A stretch of 64,000 nt of DNA, from positions 21,845,442 through 21,909,441 of the forward strand of contig NC_135564.1 in assembly GCF_964340395.1 (NCBI RefSeq), read 5' to 3'. The translations under genes were made by a program, and so were the position numbers. The stretch comes from Glandiceps talaboti (Eukaryota; Hemichordata; Enteropneusta; Spengelidae). Under the pieces are notes generated by a model. It did no database searches and was not told where the DNA came from. It saw nothing but the letters and a program-made list of their open reading frames with translations. The stretch's first letter is position 1; the number at the start of each line of letters is the position of its first letter. Positions 22,837 through 34,004 of the stretch are shown here, piece by piece.

Positions 22837-24242
22837 ATTCTGACCGATAGGTCGCTTGTTAATTTTTTATGATTTTTTTTCAAAAAATGGTATTTTCATC
22901 ATCTCCTCAGATTGCTTTGATATCTGACAGGGTTGTAAACTTCAAATCCATATTCTGCACCCCTTCTACATAATCAGCCAGTCCGCAATACCTTCATTTG
23001 CATACAATCTATCCTCCAGATAGCGACCGTTACACTTTGAATGGCTGCTCACGGGCCTTATTTTGGGTATTTTCAATTCGCCGTAACTTTCACTAGAGTT
23101 CCCCATTTTAGATACTGAAAACGCCTAAACCTCAACTGATATCTCTTCTTTCGTGCCAGCAAAATGAATTTTGGCATTACATTTAGGAATACCGATTTTC
23201 CGACAATTTCGCGACGCATACTTGAGGCCCTGAAATTTCGACCCGGTTTTTCGCTCATAGTTTCCTCAATACGGACCGGAAAGTTTACAAATTTCACGAA
23301 AAGGTGGATTTTTATGTGTTTTAAATAACCATGGCAAGTAAATTTAGTAGGATCGTTGTGTAACGGTCCATTCAAGAATTTTCGGTAGAAAACGACTGAT
23401 TTGACCCGGAAGTTGAAGCTGGCCTCATTTGACCGGGCGATTTTCCACAGCAAGTAGCAATGTTGGAGTTCTTGGTACTCACTAAAATCACACTTCATAC
23501 TATAAAAGTTTGATGTTTTCAGATAACATGTAACTTGTGATTAATTCTATATTGTCGTGCAATTTGGAGTGACAGTGAACTAGAAGGAAGACAACTCACG
23601 TAAGCAAGGCAAGGCATGCCTAGGCCATAGCAGTGCGTACAGTGAATCGACCAAACTTTGTTTATTGGCCGACAGTTTACATGTAAACACAGATAACTAG
23701 TGCTAGTTATCTGTGATGTAAACGACATGAACATGTCTTGCCATTTCCAAAATGCAAATATTTGGCAAGTAAAAATAATTAAAATAATTACAACTTTAAT
23801 TTGGCTTCAGACTTTGCATTATGTTTTGCGTATCTTTCCCCGTTTTACATGTAAATCTGAAAAGGTTCTCTCTCGTCATGTCAGTGATCATACCGGGGCT
23901 GCTTTGAGTATGAGCGAGGTGAAGCATGTTGAGGTATTTTGTTGAGAATTATAAATATTGCGAAATGTCAAGTACAAGGTCTAAATACAATGGAATGATG
24001 AAAAAAAATTTGGCCGAGTCTGCTGACAGGCACCGGTCACAAGACACTCCGTAAATTTAAATATTAGACGATGTTATGTCTACTACAAGTTGAATGTTGT
24101 TGACAATTAAGCTTATGGACAATTTGTTAGAAAATTGAAATTCGAATTGCTTCAAAATTATTTATTTCATTCATTATTAAATTTTTCCAGTGTTAAAGCT
24201 GTATGACACTGGAATTATTTATAGCCAACCTCAAAAATCCTT

Positions 24243-24279
24243 TGCATGCGTGCGTGCGTGCGTGCGTGCGTGTGTGTGC
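24243..24279. repeat. (TGCG)n / GT microsatellite
   Basis: Short run of tgcg repeats passing into tgtg, inside the second duplicated unit. The first unit has only tgtgtgc at the matching place. Confidence 0.9.
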
Positions 24280-24840
24280 ATTCCCAGTCATTATTCTTCT
24301 GAGATTTTGTGTAATTTTCATAACAGTAAATTTTTTTTTAAATGGTGACTATGGTATAAAAGTACAATATTTTACCAACTTTCTGTGTAAAATGTGTTTT
24401 ATAGTGAGACATCATATGAAACCACTAACCACTTTATTACATCGCTACCAAAATAAAAACTAAAAATAACAGTGGAGCTATTCTGACCGATAGGTCGCTT
24501 GTTAGTATTTTGTTCAGTACATGTTTTTATACCATTAATTTCATTTAACTGAGATAGCCTATTCTCCAGTGAGACAGTGGTGGCACTATTAGGGACTAGT
24601 CCCTACAGACTTGGCATTATTTGAAGGAAATTTGTGATTCAGAACTACACTATGTATACTGGTTTGAATACAATACAATACAATACAGTATAATATCATT
24701 TGATATGTGTTTATGAGTTGTGATGTCATTTGCACTAGGTCCCTAAAAAATGACATGATGTGTAAAAGAAATTGATATATGTAATATTTTGTAATCTAAA
24801 GAATGGTCAGGACAATATTCTAAATACAGTCACCATAACT

Positions 24841-25065
24841 ATAATGTTTGGTGAGAGACTGCGACGTTAAGCATATAGTATATTCATACCAAAGTTTGCC
24901 TTTATTTATCCTTGGAATATAATGTTTGGTGAGAGACTGCGACGTTAAGGATATAGTATATTCATACCAAAGTTTGCCTTTATTTATCCTTGGAATATAA
25001 TGTTTGGTGAGAGACTGCGATGTTATATTCATACCAAAGTTTGCCTTTATTTATCCTTGGAATAT
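24841..25065. repeat. 78-bp tandem repeat, about 2.8 units
   Basis: Units start ATAATGTTTGGTGAGAGACT at 24841, 24919 and 24997. The third unit lacks about 16 bases (cgttaaggatatagta). Confidence 0.93.
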
Positions 25066-26190
25066 TATACTTCTATTCATTGTCCTCATAGATAAAAACA
25101 GTTTTGTGCTCTTAAAAAAATCAAAAGAACAAAATTATTACTTATTTTTTATATAGTGAATGATTACTAAATATTAAGATAAAAATTAATATAATTCAAT
25201 ATCAGATTGCAGACAATTGTTTGTATTATTGACTAACAGTATATCTAGTATGCAAATAGAAATGTCATGATACAATGCATACAAAACCTATTATTGTTAT
25301 TACTGTCTGGCAGTGTTGTAATATAGATGATGAATCCATTTATCTGTGTTTTCTCTAAGGACTGTCAGTGCAGATTTGTATACTATGTGTAGATGTAGTA
25401 ATTTATAGGTAATCCATATGAAATGAGATGAGGAATGCTAATGTCCCATGCTAGCAAACAGCCATGGTTAGCTTACAGGATATGGTTTGAATTGAACAGC
25501 TGATGTATGGGTAGACATTTGTGGATTCTCAGTCAAGTGATCAGATAAATCAAGGTTGTGAGATATTAGAATGCTGATCAAGTGTAAGGATAACTCATTA
25601 TAGCGACAACTTTGATGTGTGTGAAGTGTTGGGATGAATGTAGAGTTTATAGGATGTACATTTAAAGGATGTACGTATCACAACTACGTCACAATTCCAT
25701 CTGTTTGTTATTCAAGTATATTTGATATTGGAAAGGTTACGTTATACAACTCATAAATACATTGGAATTGAATCTATCTTGTGTTTGTAATTCATGGTTA
25801 TCAAAATGTTGAAAAGGATGCACATCTGTAATACCCAATGTTGAATTAATCTTACTCTGCTAATTCATGGTCATTTGACGGAGGAAAGGATACCTCTCTC
25901 ATGACTGCAAGAAACTTGAATCATTCCTACATGTGTAATTCATGGTCATTAGGTGTAAGAAAGGCGTCATGTCATGGAATGTGAGAGCTGAATCAATCGC
26001 CAAATTATGTCATTTGATTTGGAAGTATATTTGAGACCTACGTCAGACAGTTGAAGTCACAATACTGTCCTTGAGATGAACCTATTGACAAGAAATTGTG
26101 ATTTCAGTGTTCATTTATGGCATGAGTCAGTTATTATTGTGTGTTTAGCTACTGTTGTGTTTGATATCATCATGTTCTTCCCATTCCCAG
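25066..26190. other. Intron sequence, nothing recognised
   Basis: AT-rich unique sequence leading to the acceptor of TBC1D5 exon 2. Words such as attcatggtcat recur loosely three times (about 25790-25950). Confidence 0.5.
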
Positions 26191-26299
26191 TATGTGGATT
26201 AAAACCATGTGTTGATAATCCACTGTCAGCTGACAACACTGAAGCTGTTGACTCGGACTCATTTGAGGAAACTATGAACAGTACATTTACATCTTACTG
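26191..26299 (+). CDS. TBC1D5: TBC1D5 exon 2 (acidic linker before the TBC domain)
   Basis: Acceptor ttcccag and donor gtgagt flank an open segment that enters in phase 1 and leaves in phase 2. It encodes an acidic, serine-rich linker ending EETMNSTFTSY. The position just before the EWxxLF segment resembles the serine/threonine-rich linker in vertebrate TBC1D5. Sequence identity alone is weak. Perfect phase fit with the exons on both sides is the main support. Confidence 0.75.
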
Positions 26300-26777
26300 G
26301 TGAGTAATAAATACATCAATGCTATCACTTTATTTCCTTGTTATCCTGATTGAGATTCTACAAGCCAATCATAGATGGAAACACAATTTAATTGGTGAAA
26401 CTATTTAGGGGGCTGGGGGGGGGGTGGTAGGGTGATAAAAACTTTACATAATTTTGACTAATTAATTTATTACAAGTATGAGAAAACAGACAAAAAATAA
26501 ATTAAAATTAGGAGAGACACAATTCAAAATGCAGGAATAGGTTTGAAAATTATGTTGAAAATATCCAACCCGGTATAATATGTGTATTATTAATATACAT
26601 GCAATGTAAAATGGAGGTGTTCCAGTGAAATATTGGAAATAAATGTACAAGTTACAAGCAGATACTTTGAAGATGTATCTGCTCTAGAAAATTTTTATTT
26701 GTTGTATAGCAATGTTTCCATCTGGAATTACTTCACTTTATTTTGTTTTGACAAATCTGACTTCTTAAAAAATACAT

Positions 26778-27165
26778 AATTAGATGTTATTCCTCAATAT
26801 TTTTCTTCATTCAGCCAAGGAAAATACAAGTAACCTAAGGGGCCATGTCACTATGAGTTGCTATGAGTATTGAGAAACCCTTAGGTCATGAGTATTTTCC
26901 TGCTGACTGAAGTAAAATATTGATTGGAGAATAACATAATTATAGCAGCACCAGTATTAGTAATATCAAAGAAAAATCGGGGAAAGTAATGGCAATTTTG
27001 AACATTTTGATGCATATTTTGAACACAATAGAACCAGTGACATCGACACCAATTGTCATGACAACATACACATGCATTGTTGTGTTGTACAACAGCCAGG
27101 GTACAAATTCTATATTTTTTTGTTCAACTTGGCTTGTGTATGGTCTAAATCTCATTATAATTTAA
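26778..27165. mobile_element. Hairpin-headed dispersed repeat, copy 1
   Basis: Starts taattagatgttattcctc, passes cattcagccaaggaaaatac and acctaagggg, then the inverted partner cccttaggtcatgagtattt and ggagaataacat. It ends with cttggcttgtgtatg and AT-rich sequence. The head can fold on itself; the body (gaaccagtgacatcgacacc...) is unpaired. Copies also lie at 37726, 39420 and 39776. Confidence 0.75.
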
Positions 27166-27199
27166 TCTAGATGATATGTAATTAGTAATGCATTGAAAC

Positions 27200-27405
27200 A
27201 TTTGTTTTTCCCAAGGGTCTAGAACACTATAACTTGTAACACTTGTCTATCCCAAGGAACTAGAACACTACAACTTGTAACACTTGTCAATCCCAAGGGA
27301 CTACAACACTGCAATGTGTAACACTTGTCTATCCCAAGGAACTAGTGTTCTAGTTCCTTGGGATAGACAAGTGTTACACATTGTAGTGTTCTAGTCCCTT
27401 GGGAT
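27200..27405. repeat. 44-bp-type repeats ending in a 55-base-arm palindrome
   Basis: Three direct repeats contain aacacttgtctatcccaagg and actagaacacta. The last unit is followed at once by its own inverted copy: left arm about 27291-27345, 4-base loop tgtt, right arm about 27350-27405, with only scattered mismatches. Confidence 0.88.
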
Positions 27406-28157
27406 AGACAGAGTACACTGCGCTCTCTTGATACATGGAAAGATGTCATTTAAATTTTACACGATCTTTCTGCTGTCTTCAATACGATTGACCATGACAT
27501 TTTGCTACATATATTGTGTTATAGGTTTGGTATAACAGGAACAGCTTTAAAATGGTTTTAGTTCTTATTTGAGAGGGCATACCCAATCTGTGTATGTTGG
27601 GTCTGTCATGTGGAAGGCACAGTCTGCTGATTGTGGTGTCCCTCAGGTGTCAGTCCTCGGTCCTATTCTGTTTAGTCTTTATATAGCACACATCTGGAGG
27701 ACATCATAATCAGGCATGGTTTAAATTGCATGATGCATGCTGATGATTCTGAACTGTATCTCATCTGTGAGGGTGATTGGGTTCCTACTACCATGATTGA
27801 ATTATGTGTTGATGAGATCAGGGGATGGATGTGAGACAATATGCTTTGTCTTAACGATGAGAAAACAGAGGTTGTGCATTTCTCTTCTAAATTTGGTGGC
27901 GTAGGTCCGGTCACTCGCATGATGTGCAGATTGGTGAGGTCAATATACATTCATTTGACATTGTTCGAAATTTTGTTGTTTCCATGGATGCAGCTGCTAT
28001 AATGTCATATTATGTTGTAAATGTTTGCAAAGCTGCCTCCTTTGCACTTTGGAAGATTTGAAAAATTCTGGATCAAACTTCTACCAAGAAACTTGATCAT
28101 TCTTTCATAACATCTCAATTAGATTACTTTAATAGTTTACTTTATGGTCTTCCTTTA
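27406..28157 (+). mobile_element. CR1/L2/Jockey-like LINE reverse-transcriptase relic, 5' part
   Basis: In fragmented frames it encodes reverse-transcriptase blocks: FNTIDHDILLH (about 27480), FGITGTALKWF, GVPQVSVLGPILFSLY (about 27630), the catalytic block as MHADDSELYL (usual form YADD; here H-A-D-D, about 27735) and LCLNDEKTEVVHFSSKFG (about 27842). Frame changes and stops show that it is dead. The 3' part continues after an inserted hAT-like element. Confidence 0.88.
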
Positions 28158-29109
28158 CAGGGGTCGAAATAATGAAAAAATTTCGCTTGTCCACTGGGCA
28201 AGTAGAAAACAAAAAGTACTTGCCCAAATCAAAAAGTGCTTGCCCATTCCAAATAGTGGGGTATTTTTGTGTGGCTTACAAATGCACTGTTGTGATTGAT
28301 TGGGCTTTCTTTTGTTTATTATCAAAAAATGTCACTTGGAAAGTTTCTGTGGGTACTGAAAAGTTCTCCACACAATAAACAGGAGTCCTAGGTAATATTA
28401 ATTTTTATGGCCTAATTAATATTCATACTATAGCATAGCATACAATTTTTTGTTCACTTGTAAAAAGTAGTTGTTAAAATAATTTTTTCAGCACTTTCAT
28501 AAGCTATCAATATAAAAATTAACATTTATTTCAACACTGATGTAAAATCTTTCTAAATATTTCCTTTTCCACCCTGTCAATATATTTTCTTTCCATCCTC
28601 ATCCACACCAACTATTTTTCTCCCAGTATAATTTGTTTATATTTTCCTAGTAGTATTTTCAAATAAAATGACTGTTGTAAAATTTGCAGTTGATTCAAAC
28701 ACCCAAAACCTGAAAAATCATGCTGTAATTTACTATTGATGAACAATATTCAATGAGTCACTGGTCATTCCAGGTATGTTTTCTTGATAGAGTAAACAAA
28801 GTATGTCAAGGACAGCTGGTCCAGATTGTTTTGAAAAGTGGTCAGTCAAGAAAGATGTCTTCTCAATATTGCTACAATGTTATAATTTTCCAGACTTGTT
28901 GGCACCTTGGTTATACAATGTACCCAAAGTCCTATCAGACATGTGTAGTGTCTGATAAGTACAGCATGAACACAGGCAAAAACACATCCCTGATCAATAA
29001 TCATAAGAAATTCTCCTTGCCCCTTGGGGCAAGTACTTTTCAAAACAACTTGCCCAAGCCTTCAAATCACTTGCCCGGGGCAAGTAAAAGGCCATTATTT
29101 CGACCCCTG
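28158..29109. mobile_element. hAT-like non-autonomous DNA transposon, 952 bp
   Basis: Terminal inverted repeats are 17 bases and perfect: CAGGGGTCGAAATAATG at the left and CATTATTTCGACCCCTG at the right. CTTTA flanks both sides (28153-28157 and 29110-29114), a 5-bp target duplication. The CAGGG end is typical of hAT elements; 5-bp duplications are known for some hAT groups. Subterminal cttgccc and gggcaag words are abundant near both ends. No intact transposase is seen. It interrupts the LINE relic. Confidence 0.88.
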
Positions 29110-29535
29110 CTTTATATGAGATTCACAAACTCCAAATCATTCAAACGCAGCAGCCTGGCCCAACTTGTCACCAGAAAGAAATTAACATGTGACCATGTTA
29201 CTTCAACTCTTCATGATTTACACTGGCTCCCTGTTCACCAGCAGATTGAATTCAAAATTTTACGTATTACTTTTAAAGTTATAAATGGAATTGTACCTGT
29301 CCATCTTGTGTAAGTGAATTGCTGATAAAACAAGCCACAGGTCTTACCCTTGATTCTAAGTCCAATGGTAACATTAATTTACACTAGCCTATTGGCAGTA
29401 CTACATGTATGTATTATGGTAATCGTGTCCCTCATCTATGGAATACCTTGCCATAACCAATCCGAGCTGCTTCTTCATTCAACAGTTTTAAAAGCAGTTT
29501 GAAAACTTACCTTTTAAGTTGTTTTATAACTAGTC
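29110..29535 (+). mobile_element. LINE relic, 3' part (C-terminal reverse transcriptase region)
   Basis: Continues the relic after the hAT-like insertion: IHKLQIIQ, then CDHVTSTLHDLHWLPVHQQI and FKILRITFKVINGIVP, then LWNTLP and FNSFKSSLKTYLL. This order is standard for the C-terminal end of CR1/L2-like ORF2 proteins. Confidence 0.85.
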
Positions 29536-29767
29536 ATTTTATATATTTTATATATTTTACCTTTGTGGACATTTTAAACAGTTTTAACATTCAAATAGTG
29601 TATTTTTTGTTGTCTTTTATGTTTGTTTTTGTTTTTCCAATCAGTTTTACAGTGCATTGTGATTATTTGTAATGTAATGTCACTTTGTAAGAATTGGAGA
29701 TTAGGATTAATAAGACTTTGTCTATATGTAATATGAGATACAAATAACACCATGTGTGTTTTTACAG
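29536..29767. other. Probable LINE 3' UTR and intron end
   Basis: AT-rich. It holds the presumed 3' end of the LINE and the acceptor of TBC1D5 exon 3. No separate feature. Confidence 0.4.
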
Positions 29768-29876
29768 CCAAGAATGGCAGAATCTATTTGGATCTAGTAA
29801 TTACATGTCAATTATCAAGAAACAGGGTTTCAAAGGCAATCTCAGAAGTAGTCGATTTAGAAGTGTCTGTTGGAGG
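29768..29876 (+). CDS. TBC1D5: TBC1D5 exon 3 (start of TBC domain, EWQNLF motif)
   Basis: Acceptor tttttacag, donor gtaagt. The exon encodes residues 88-124 of the assembled protein. EWQNLF (residues 90-95) aligns with the vertebrate EWxxLF segment, which is described as the first LC3-interacting (LIR) motif; the W and L are kept here. NLRSSRFRSVCWR then opens the TBC domain. Only about 30 bases of intron separate this exon from the end of a LINE relic. Confidence 0.92.
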
Positions 29877-30437
29877 GTAAGTATTACTACTGTCATTGAA
29901 TCAATCTTTGTATATATCATTTATATTTGTTCTGTAATTAATCCTGTACATACTTGTTTGATTGTATTCATCAACACTACTATTTCATTTCAGCGTTCTT
30001 GGTGGTATAATGTTTTGAAAGGTTCATACATATAGTCCCTACAAATAGCATTATAATTAGTAAAGTTGAAAACATAATATTCTAGTAGTCTGTTTCCATT
30101 TCTGGCCTTGTAAAAATGACAAGCCATTACCAAAGACACAAGTCCCAACTAATATTAGATACTAAATTTTCACAGTATATTGACACATTGAGTGCCTCAT
30201 GAAAGGAACCGTCCCCTTGATTTAAAAGATCAAATAACTAACTTATATATTTCTATTGATTTTGGTCACCTTCACACACACTGGAAAAAGTAGAGCAGAT
30301 TGTTAAACAAGAAGAGTGCAATAGATCAACTGTCATTCTGCATATACTGTGACAGTTTATGCATACTGTCAAACATGTATGGAAACTGCTAGCAGATAAC
30401 TTGTAATAATAAGGAGTATTTGTTTTATTGGCATCAG
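29877..30437. other. Intron 3 of TBC1D5, nothing recognised
   Basis: Unique AT-rich sequence between exon 3 and exon 4. Confidence 0.6.
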
Positions 30438-30602
30438 CTCTACTTAGATTGTTTACCAGAAGATCAGAGTGAATGGATACACACAGTTCAAGAAAGCAGG
30501 AAATGTTACCAACACATCAAAGATATACATATCACTAACCCTAGAAAAGAACAAAAGAAAGAAGCTGAAGTTGTCCATCACCCCCTCTCCCTGGATGAAG
30601 AG
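30438..30602 (+). CDS. TBC1D5: TBC1D5 exon 4 (TBC domain)
   Basis: Phase 0 at both ends; acceptor catcag, donor gtatgt. It encodes LYLDCLPEDQSEW and then IKDIHITNPRK, a strong TBC1D5 signature, followed by a lysine/glutamate-rich loop and HHPLSLDEE. In vertebrates the loop after NPRK belongs to the region that contacts retromer VPS29. Here the loop is more charged than the vertebrate one, so binding cannot be inferred. A (GT)n microsatellite begins 23 bases after the donor. Confidence 0.93.
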
Positions 30603-30621
30603 GTATGTTTCACCTCATCAC

Positions 30622-30624
<3 letters not shown>

Positions 30625-30717
<93 letters not shown>
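30625..30717. repeat. (GT)n microsatellite
   Basis: Uninterrupted GT run of about 93 bases beginning 23 bases downstream of the exon 4 donor. Confidence 0.98.
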
Positions 30718-30718
<1 letters not shown>

Positions 30719-30829
30719 ACCATTTTCTAAAAAAAACAACTGGCTCAATTCAAGTGAAATTTTGTAGATGTGTTCCACAGGGTAATGGCAAGTACTGATT
30801 AGGTTTTGGTAAACATCCCATGAAATTTA

Positions 30830-31010
30830 CGTAATTAATGGTTTTTGGTAATTAGGCTATATCTCAAGAATACACGCTGCAAATTCATTATAACTTGGTA
30901 CATACATATGCAATACCAAAGTGCAACTGTCCTGAAAATATTATCGATTGAGCTTTTAATTTTAATAATTTATTGCATATTTCGGTAATTAGATGTGGTG
31001 GCCACACAAA
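30830..31010 (-). repeat. Inverted, diverged copy of the octamer/AP-1 repeat module
   Basis: On the minus strand it reads ...cttgagatatagcctaattacc and attaatt, matching the flanks of the copies at 8946-11260. The octamer/AP-1 core itself is decayed here (tacgtaaat). Confidence 0.5.
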
Positions 31011-31299
31011 CGAAAGTTGTTGTTTCTGGTCAGGAAATGTTGTCTAAAGTGGTGTGACGACGCAAATATTTTTGTTAATTGTTCATAATTAGGTCTTCCC
31101 TGAAGTAGCAATTGATGTAGGGAGAGTTATTTTGTGTTTCCTTTGGATCTGCACTCTGCATTGGCTGGACAAACACAAGAGAAAAGAAGGTCGAGGCAGG
31201 GTATTTAAGTGATGCAAACTCACCAGAAAACCGAAATAGGAATGTATACACTTTACCCAGTGATGAAGTAGGGCAATTATACCGTATCACTTCACTGTA

Positions 31300-31413
31300 T
31301 TAACCCTTTCACCACGAGAACCCGGTATACTAGGACGCACTAGGGCGCCCACGAGAACCTGGTATACCGGGACGCGCTAGGGCGCCCACGAGAACCCGGT
31401 ATATCGGGACGCC
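31300..31413. repeat. 37-bp CpG-rich repeat, about 2.7 units, next to a TTAA-CCCTTT word
   Basis: Units start CACGAGAACCCGGTATACTA at 31313 and repeat every 37 bases (ggacgcgctagggcgcc). TTAACCCTTTC precedes it at 31300. A TTAA target followed by CCCTTT is how many piggyBac elements begin, but I find no matching opposite end. Confidence 0.7.
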
Positions 31414-33080
31414 AAAGTTCATTCACCTTCATCGCCGTAAAACCGGTCAACGGCAGCTATTGCTGCAAAATTTGCTGCCATAACTAGTTCCACACATGCG
31501 TATTAGTCTTGTTTATCTACACTGCCATTTTAAATGCGTGACAGTGAACGGTAACTGAAGTACGGCCCTAAAAACGATCAATCATAATTTTCATGTGCGT
31601 TTTTCGCCAACAAAATCAAATTTAAACATGGCAAAGGTAATTAATGGCTCCCATAACATGGTCTACCATATAAATTATGGCACTGTCCTTGGATATTTTG
31701 ACTAAATTTGACTCAAAATACATTGTTGAATACAAGTGTTTAGCTGTGGGGAACACATTGTACACATGTGTAAGCATCAGTCTATTTGCGCTACCGACAG
31801 CAATTTATGGTTGAATTTTTGAATATCGGCAAATTTACACAATCTTGTGACAGGTACTGACACCCATACTAACGTCTTGGTTGTAATTTTTGGCTATAAA
31901 ATGGATTATTTTAGTTTTATTTCTTTTTCTTACGGCTCAATAATGACTTGTATTAATACAAACTTACTGTGTACAGGTCAGTGGAGGGAAACTTGTGCAC
32001 GATTGGGGCGATTTTCCAATCAGATTTTTTACATGGGATTGTCAGCGTAAAATTCAAAATTTCAACATGGCCGAAGCAAAACTTTCTCCCCTAACATCGT
32101 TTAAAACGTAAATAAAGGTGCTGTTCATAGAAATTTTCGCTAAATTTTGACTGTCGATACATTGTTTTATACAAGGACATGGCTGTGTGAACTCAAAACA
32201 GTTTATGTATGGATCAGATTGCCGCAACGTTAGTTCAATAAGTTCCGACTGCATATATGCTCTTGAGGATAAGCATGTCAGCAAAAAGCGCCACTTTCGG
32301 ACTCGCATACTTCCAACGAAAGCCGAGTGAAGTCGAGGATGGCAAGCTTTCCTGTGCTGAGAATAGGAGGCGGGCATTTGAACAACATTTTTGACAACTA
32401 ACTTTCATTGGGACTTGACGAATCACAGATATAGAGCTCAATTTCTTGCATAAATCATGAAATTGCAAGACTATACCCTTACGGAAGGCATTCAGTTTAA
32501 ATCTGGTGTATTGTGTATTCAATATAGTGACTTGTTTTGACTGTTTTTGACATTTCTGTAAAACATGTATTGGCATTTGTCTATAAAACCCAAATATAAC
32601 ACATCAGTTGATTGGGTCTCCTTAGTATTGATCAAAGATTGTGTAAAACCCAAATATAGCACATCATGTAGCACCTGTTTGTATATTACATGTTTCAGTC
32701 AGTTCACTGTTACTTGTTTCAGTGAACTCTACAGAAAGTTTGATATTAGCCTTTAGTTTTAATGAGAAAAATTAAGAGGTACATCATGTATAATAGCTAT
32801 AGCTCAGAATTTTGCATTTCAACAATGTGTGTAGGACCAAAAATGGGAATAAAAATCTATAGTTTTTGCCCTTCCGAGAGGCACTCAGTTTACATGTGGT
32901 AAAACTAGCATTGGTTGCTAGGGATTAATAACTGTACCTGTGAACAGCTGACTTTCAAGTAACAAATAAATGGTAATCATACAATTTGACAGAAAGAATG
33001 AAACTTTTAGTGAAGTTGGCAATCATCTGAGATAATTTTGTTAATAAACTAATAAAACGTCCATGTTGTTTATTATATAG
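31414..33080. other. Intron sequence, no gene seen
   Basis: CpG-containing stretches to about 32400, then AT-rich. Short frames up to 113 codons on the minus strand (32576-32235) show no recognisable motif. Probably old transposon sequence. Confidence 0.45.
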
Positions 33081-33251
33081 AGTCCATGGAATAGATTCTT
33101 TCAAGACAATGAGTTAAGAAACCTGGTATCACAAGATGTTAGACGAACATTTCCAGAAATTGAATTCTTTCAGACAGAAGATATACGGACAATGATGGTT
33201 AATATTTTGTTTTGCTATGCAAGAGAACATGAAGAATTGAACTATAAACAG
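33081..33251 (+). CDS. TBC1D5: TBC1D5 exon 5 (arginine-finger exon)
   Basis: Phase 0 at both ends; acceptor tatatag, donor gtaaag. It encodes SPWNRFFQDNEL, then VSQDVRRTFPE, the IxxDxxRT-type motif of TBC domains. The catalytic arginine is R201, counted from the proposed Met. FCYAREHEELNYKQ follows. The exon ends exactly after the glutamine of the YxQG motif (Q236), whose glycine comes from the next exon. Both catalytic fingers are intact, so GAP activity is expected. Confidence 0.95.
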
Positions 33252-33665
33252 GTAAAGTATTTAGCTTTGTGAAGTCTGAGCAGTGACTGTTGATATTTGT
33301 TCTGCTATAAACAGATAAAGCCTAGTCACAAATCTAGCTGAATATGATGTATATTTTGTGTTTGACCCGAGGTCACATCATATACTTGTAGAGGTCAGAG
33401 GTCATCATGTTGCTATGAAACATTAATTACACTGTTTAGCAGATATTGAATAATCTGGACTGTTTTTTTTTAAATGTATACTTTCAAAAAAACCTGACAG
33501 GGTATTTAGTATTGTTATTATGAAATTCACAAAATTGTTTATATAGAACATCCAACATGGTATTTAGGTGTTACAGTTGTGATATAAATATACCAAATAT
33601 CTCAAGATTTAAATGTATGATGCTAAATCATAACTTTCTTGAGTAATACTTCTTTTAATCAACAG
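33252..33665. other. Intron 5 of TBC1D5, nothing recognised
   Basis: AT-rich unique sequence. The acetate words gaggtcagaggtcatca occur once without a repeat structure. Confidence 0.55.
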
Positions 33666-33754
33666 GGCATGCATGAGTTATTAGCACCATTGATCTTTGT
33701 TCTTCATTGTGATCACCAAGCCTTCCTCCATGCCACAGAAATTGAATCACTACT
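33666..33754 (+). CDS. TBC1D5: TBC1D5 exon 6 (glutamine-finger continuation)
   Basis: Acceptor caacag, donor gtaagt; enters in phase 0 and leaves in phase 2. It begins GMHELLAPLIFVLHCDHQAF, which is nearly diagnostic of TBC1D5, and completes the YxQG motif. The following intron is 9.6 kb and carries a TIR element, a 58-bp array, several hairpin-headed repeats and a long-TIR transposon. Confidence 0.95.
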
Positions 33755-34004
33755 GTAAGTAAGATATGCATTATTTAAACTTATGTCTTCGCAAATCGTC
33801 TCTCAGTCCTGAAAATACAAAAATAACAACAACACACCAATACTTACAGAGTAGTTCATGATTGTATTTAGTTACAGTGAAAATATGGATGCAAAGGTTG
33901 AATTTATAAATTAAGATTTTCTATGTTGTTAAGTTAATATACTGACAAGCATTCACAGTGTTTGTTGATTTTACTCAAATATAGAAATTGTGTGAGTATA
34001 TGAA

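Larger units (their letters stand above)
20753..24505. repeat. Tandem duplication of a 1.6-2.1 kb AT-rich unit
   Basis: Unit 1 (about 20753-22858) and unit 2 (about 22859-24505) share, in the same order, ttttttatgattttttt, gggttgtaaacttcaaatcc, ttgcattatgttttgcgtat, gtttatagtgagacatcat-like words and the end gctattctgaccgataggtc. Unit 1 is longer mainly because of an inserted inverted-repeat element at 21812-22353. They differ by many substitutions, so the duplication is old. Confidence 0.8.

Noticed and set aside
21467-23945. Conserved frame NANIWQVKIIKIITTLIWLQ present in both duplicated units
   Set aside because: Similarity follows from DNA duplication. Composition is AT-driven and the two copies differ by indels near the 3' end, so no evidence of protein constraint.
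29754-30035. 93-codon frame running through TBC1D5 exon 3 into the intron
   Set aside because: Only 29768-29876 is exon; the rest reads through the donor gtaagt into intron sequence.
32235-32576. 113-codon minus-strand frame in a TBC1D5 intron
   Set aside because: No recognisable motif, no splice or start context, and it overlaps another frame of similar length.
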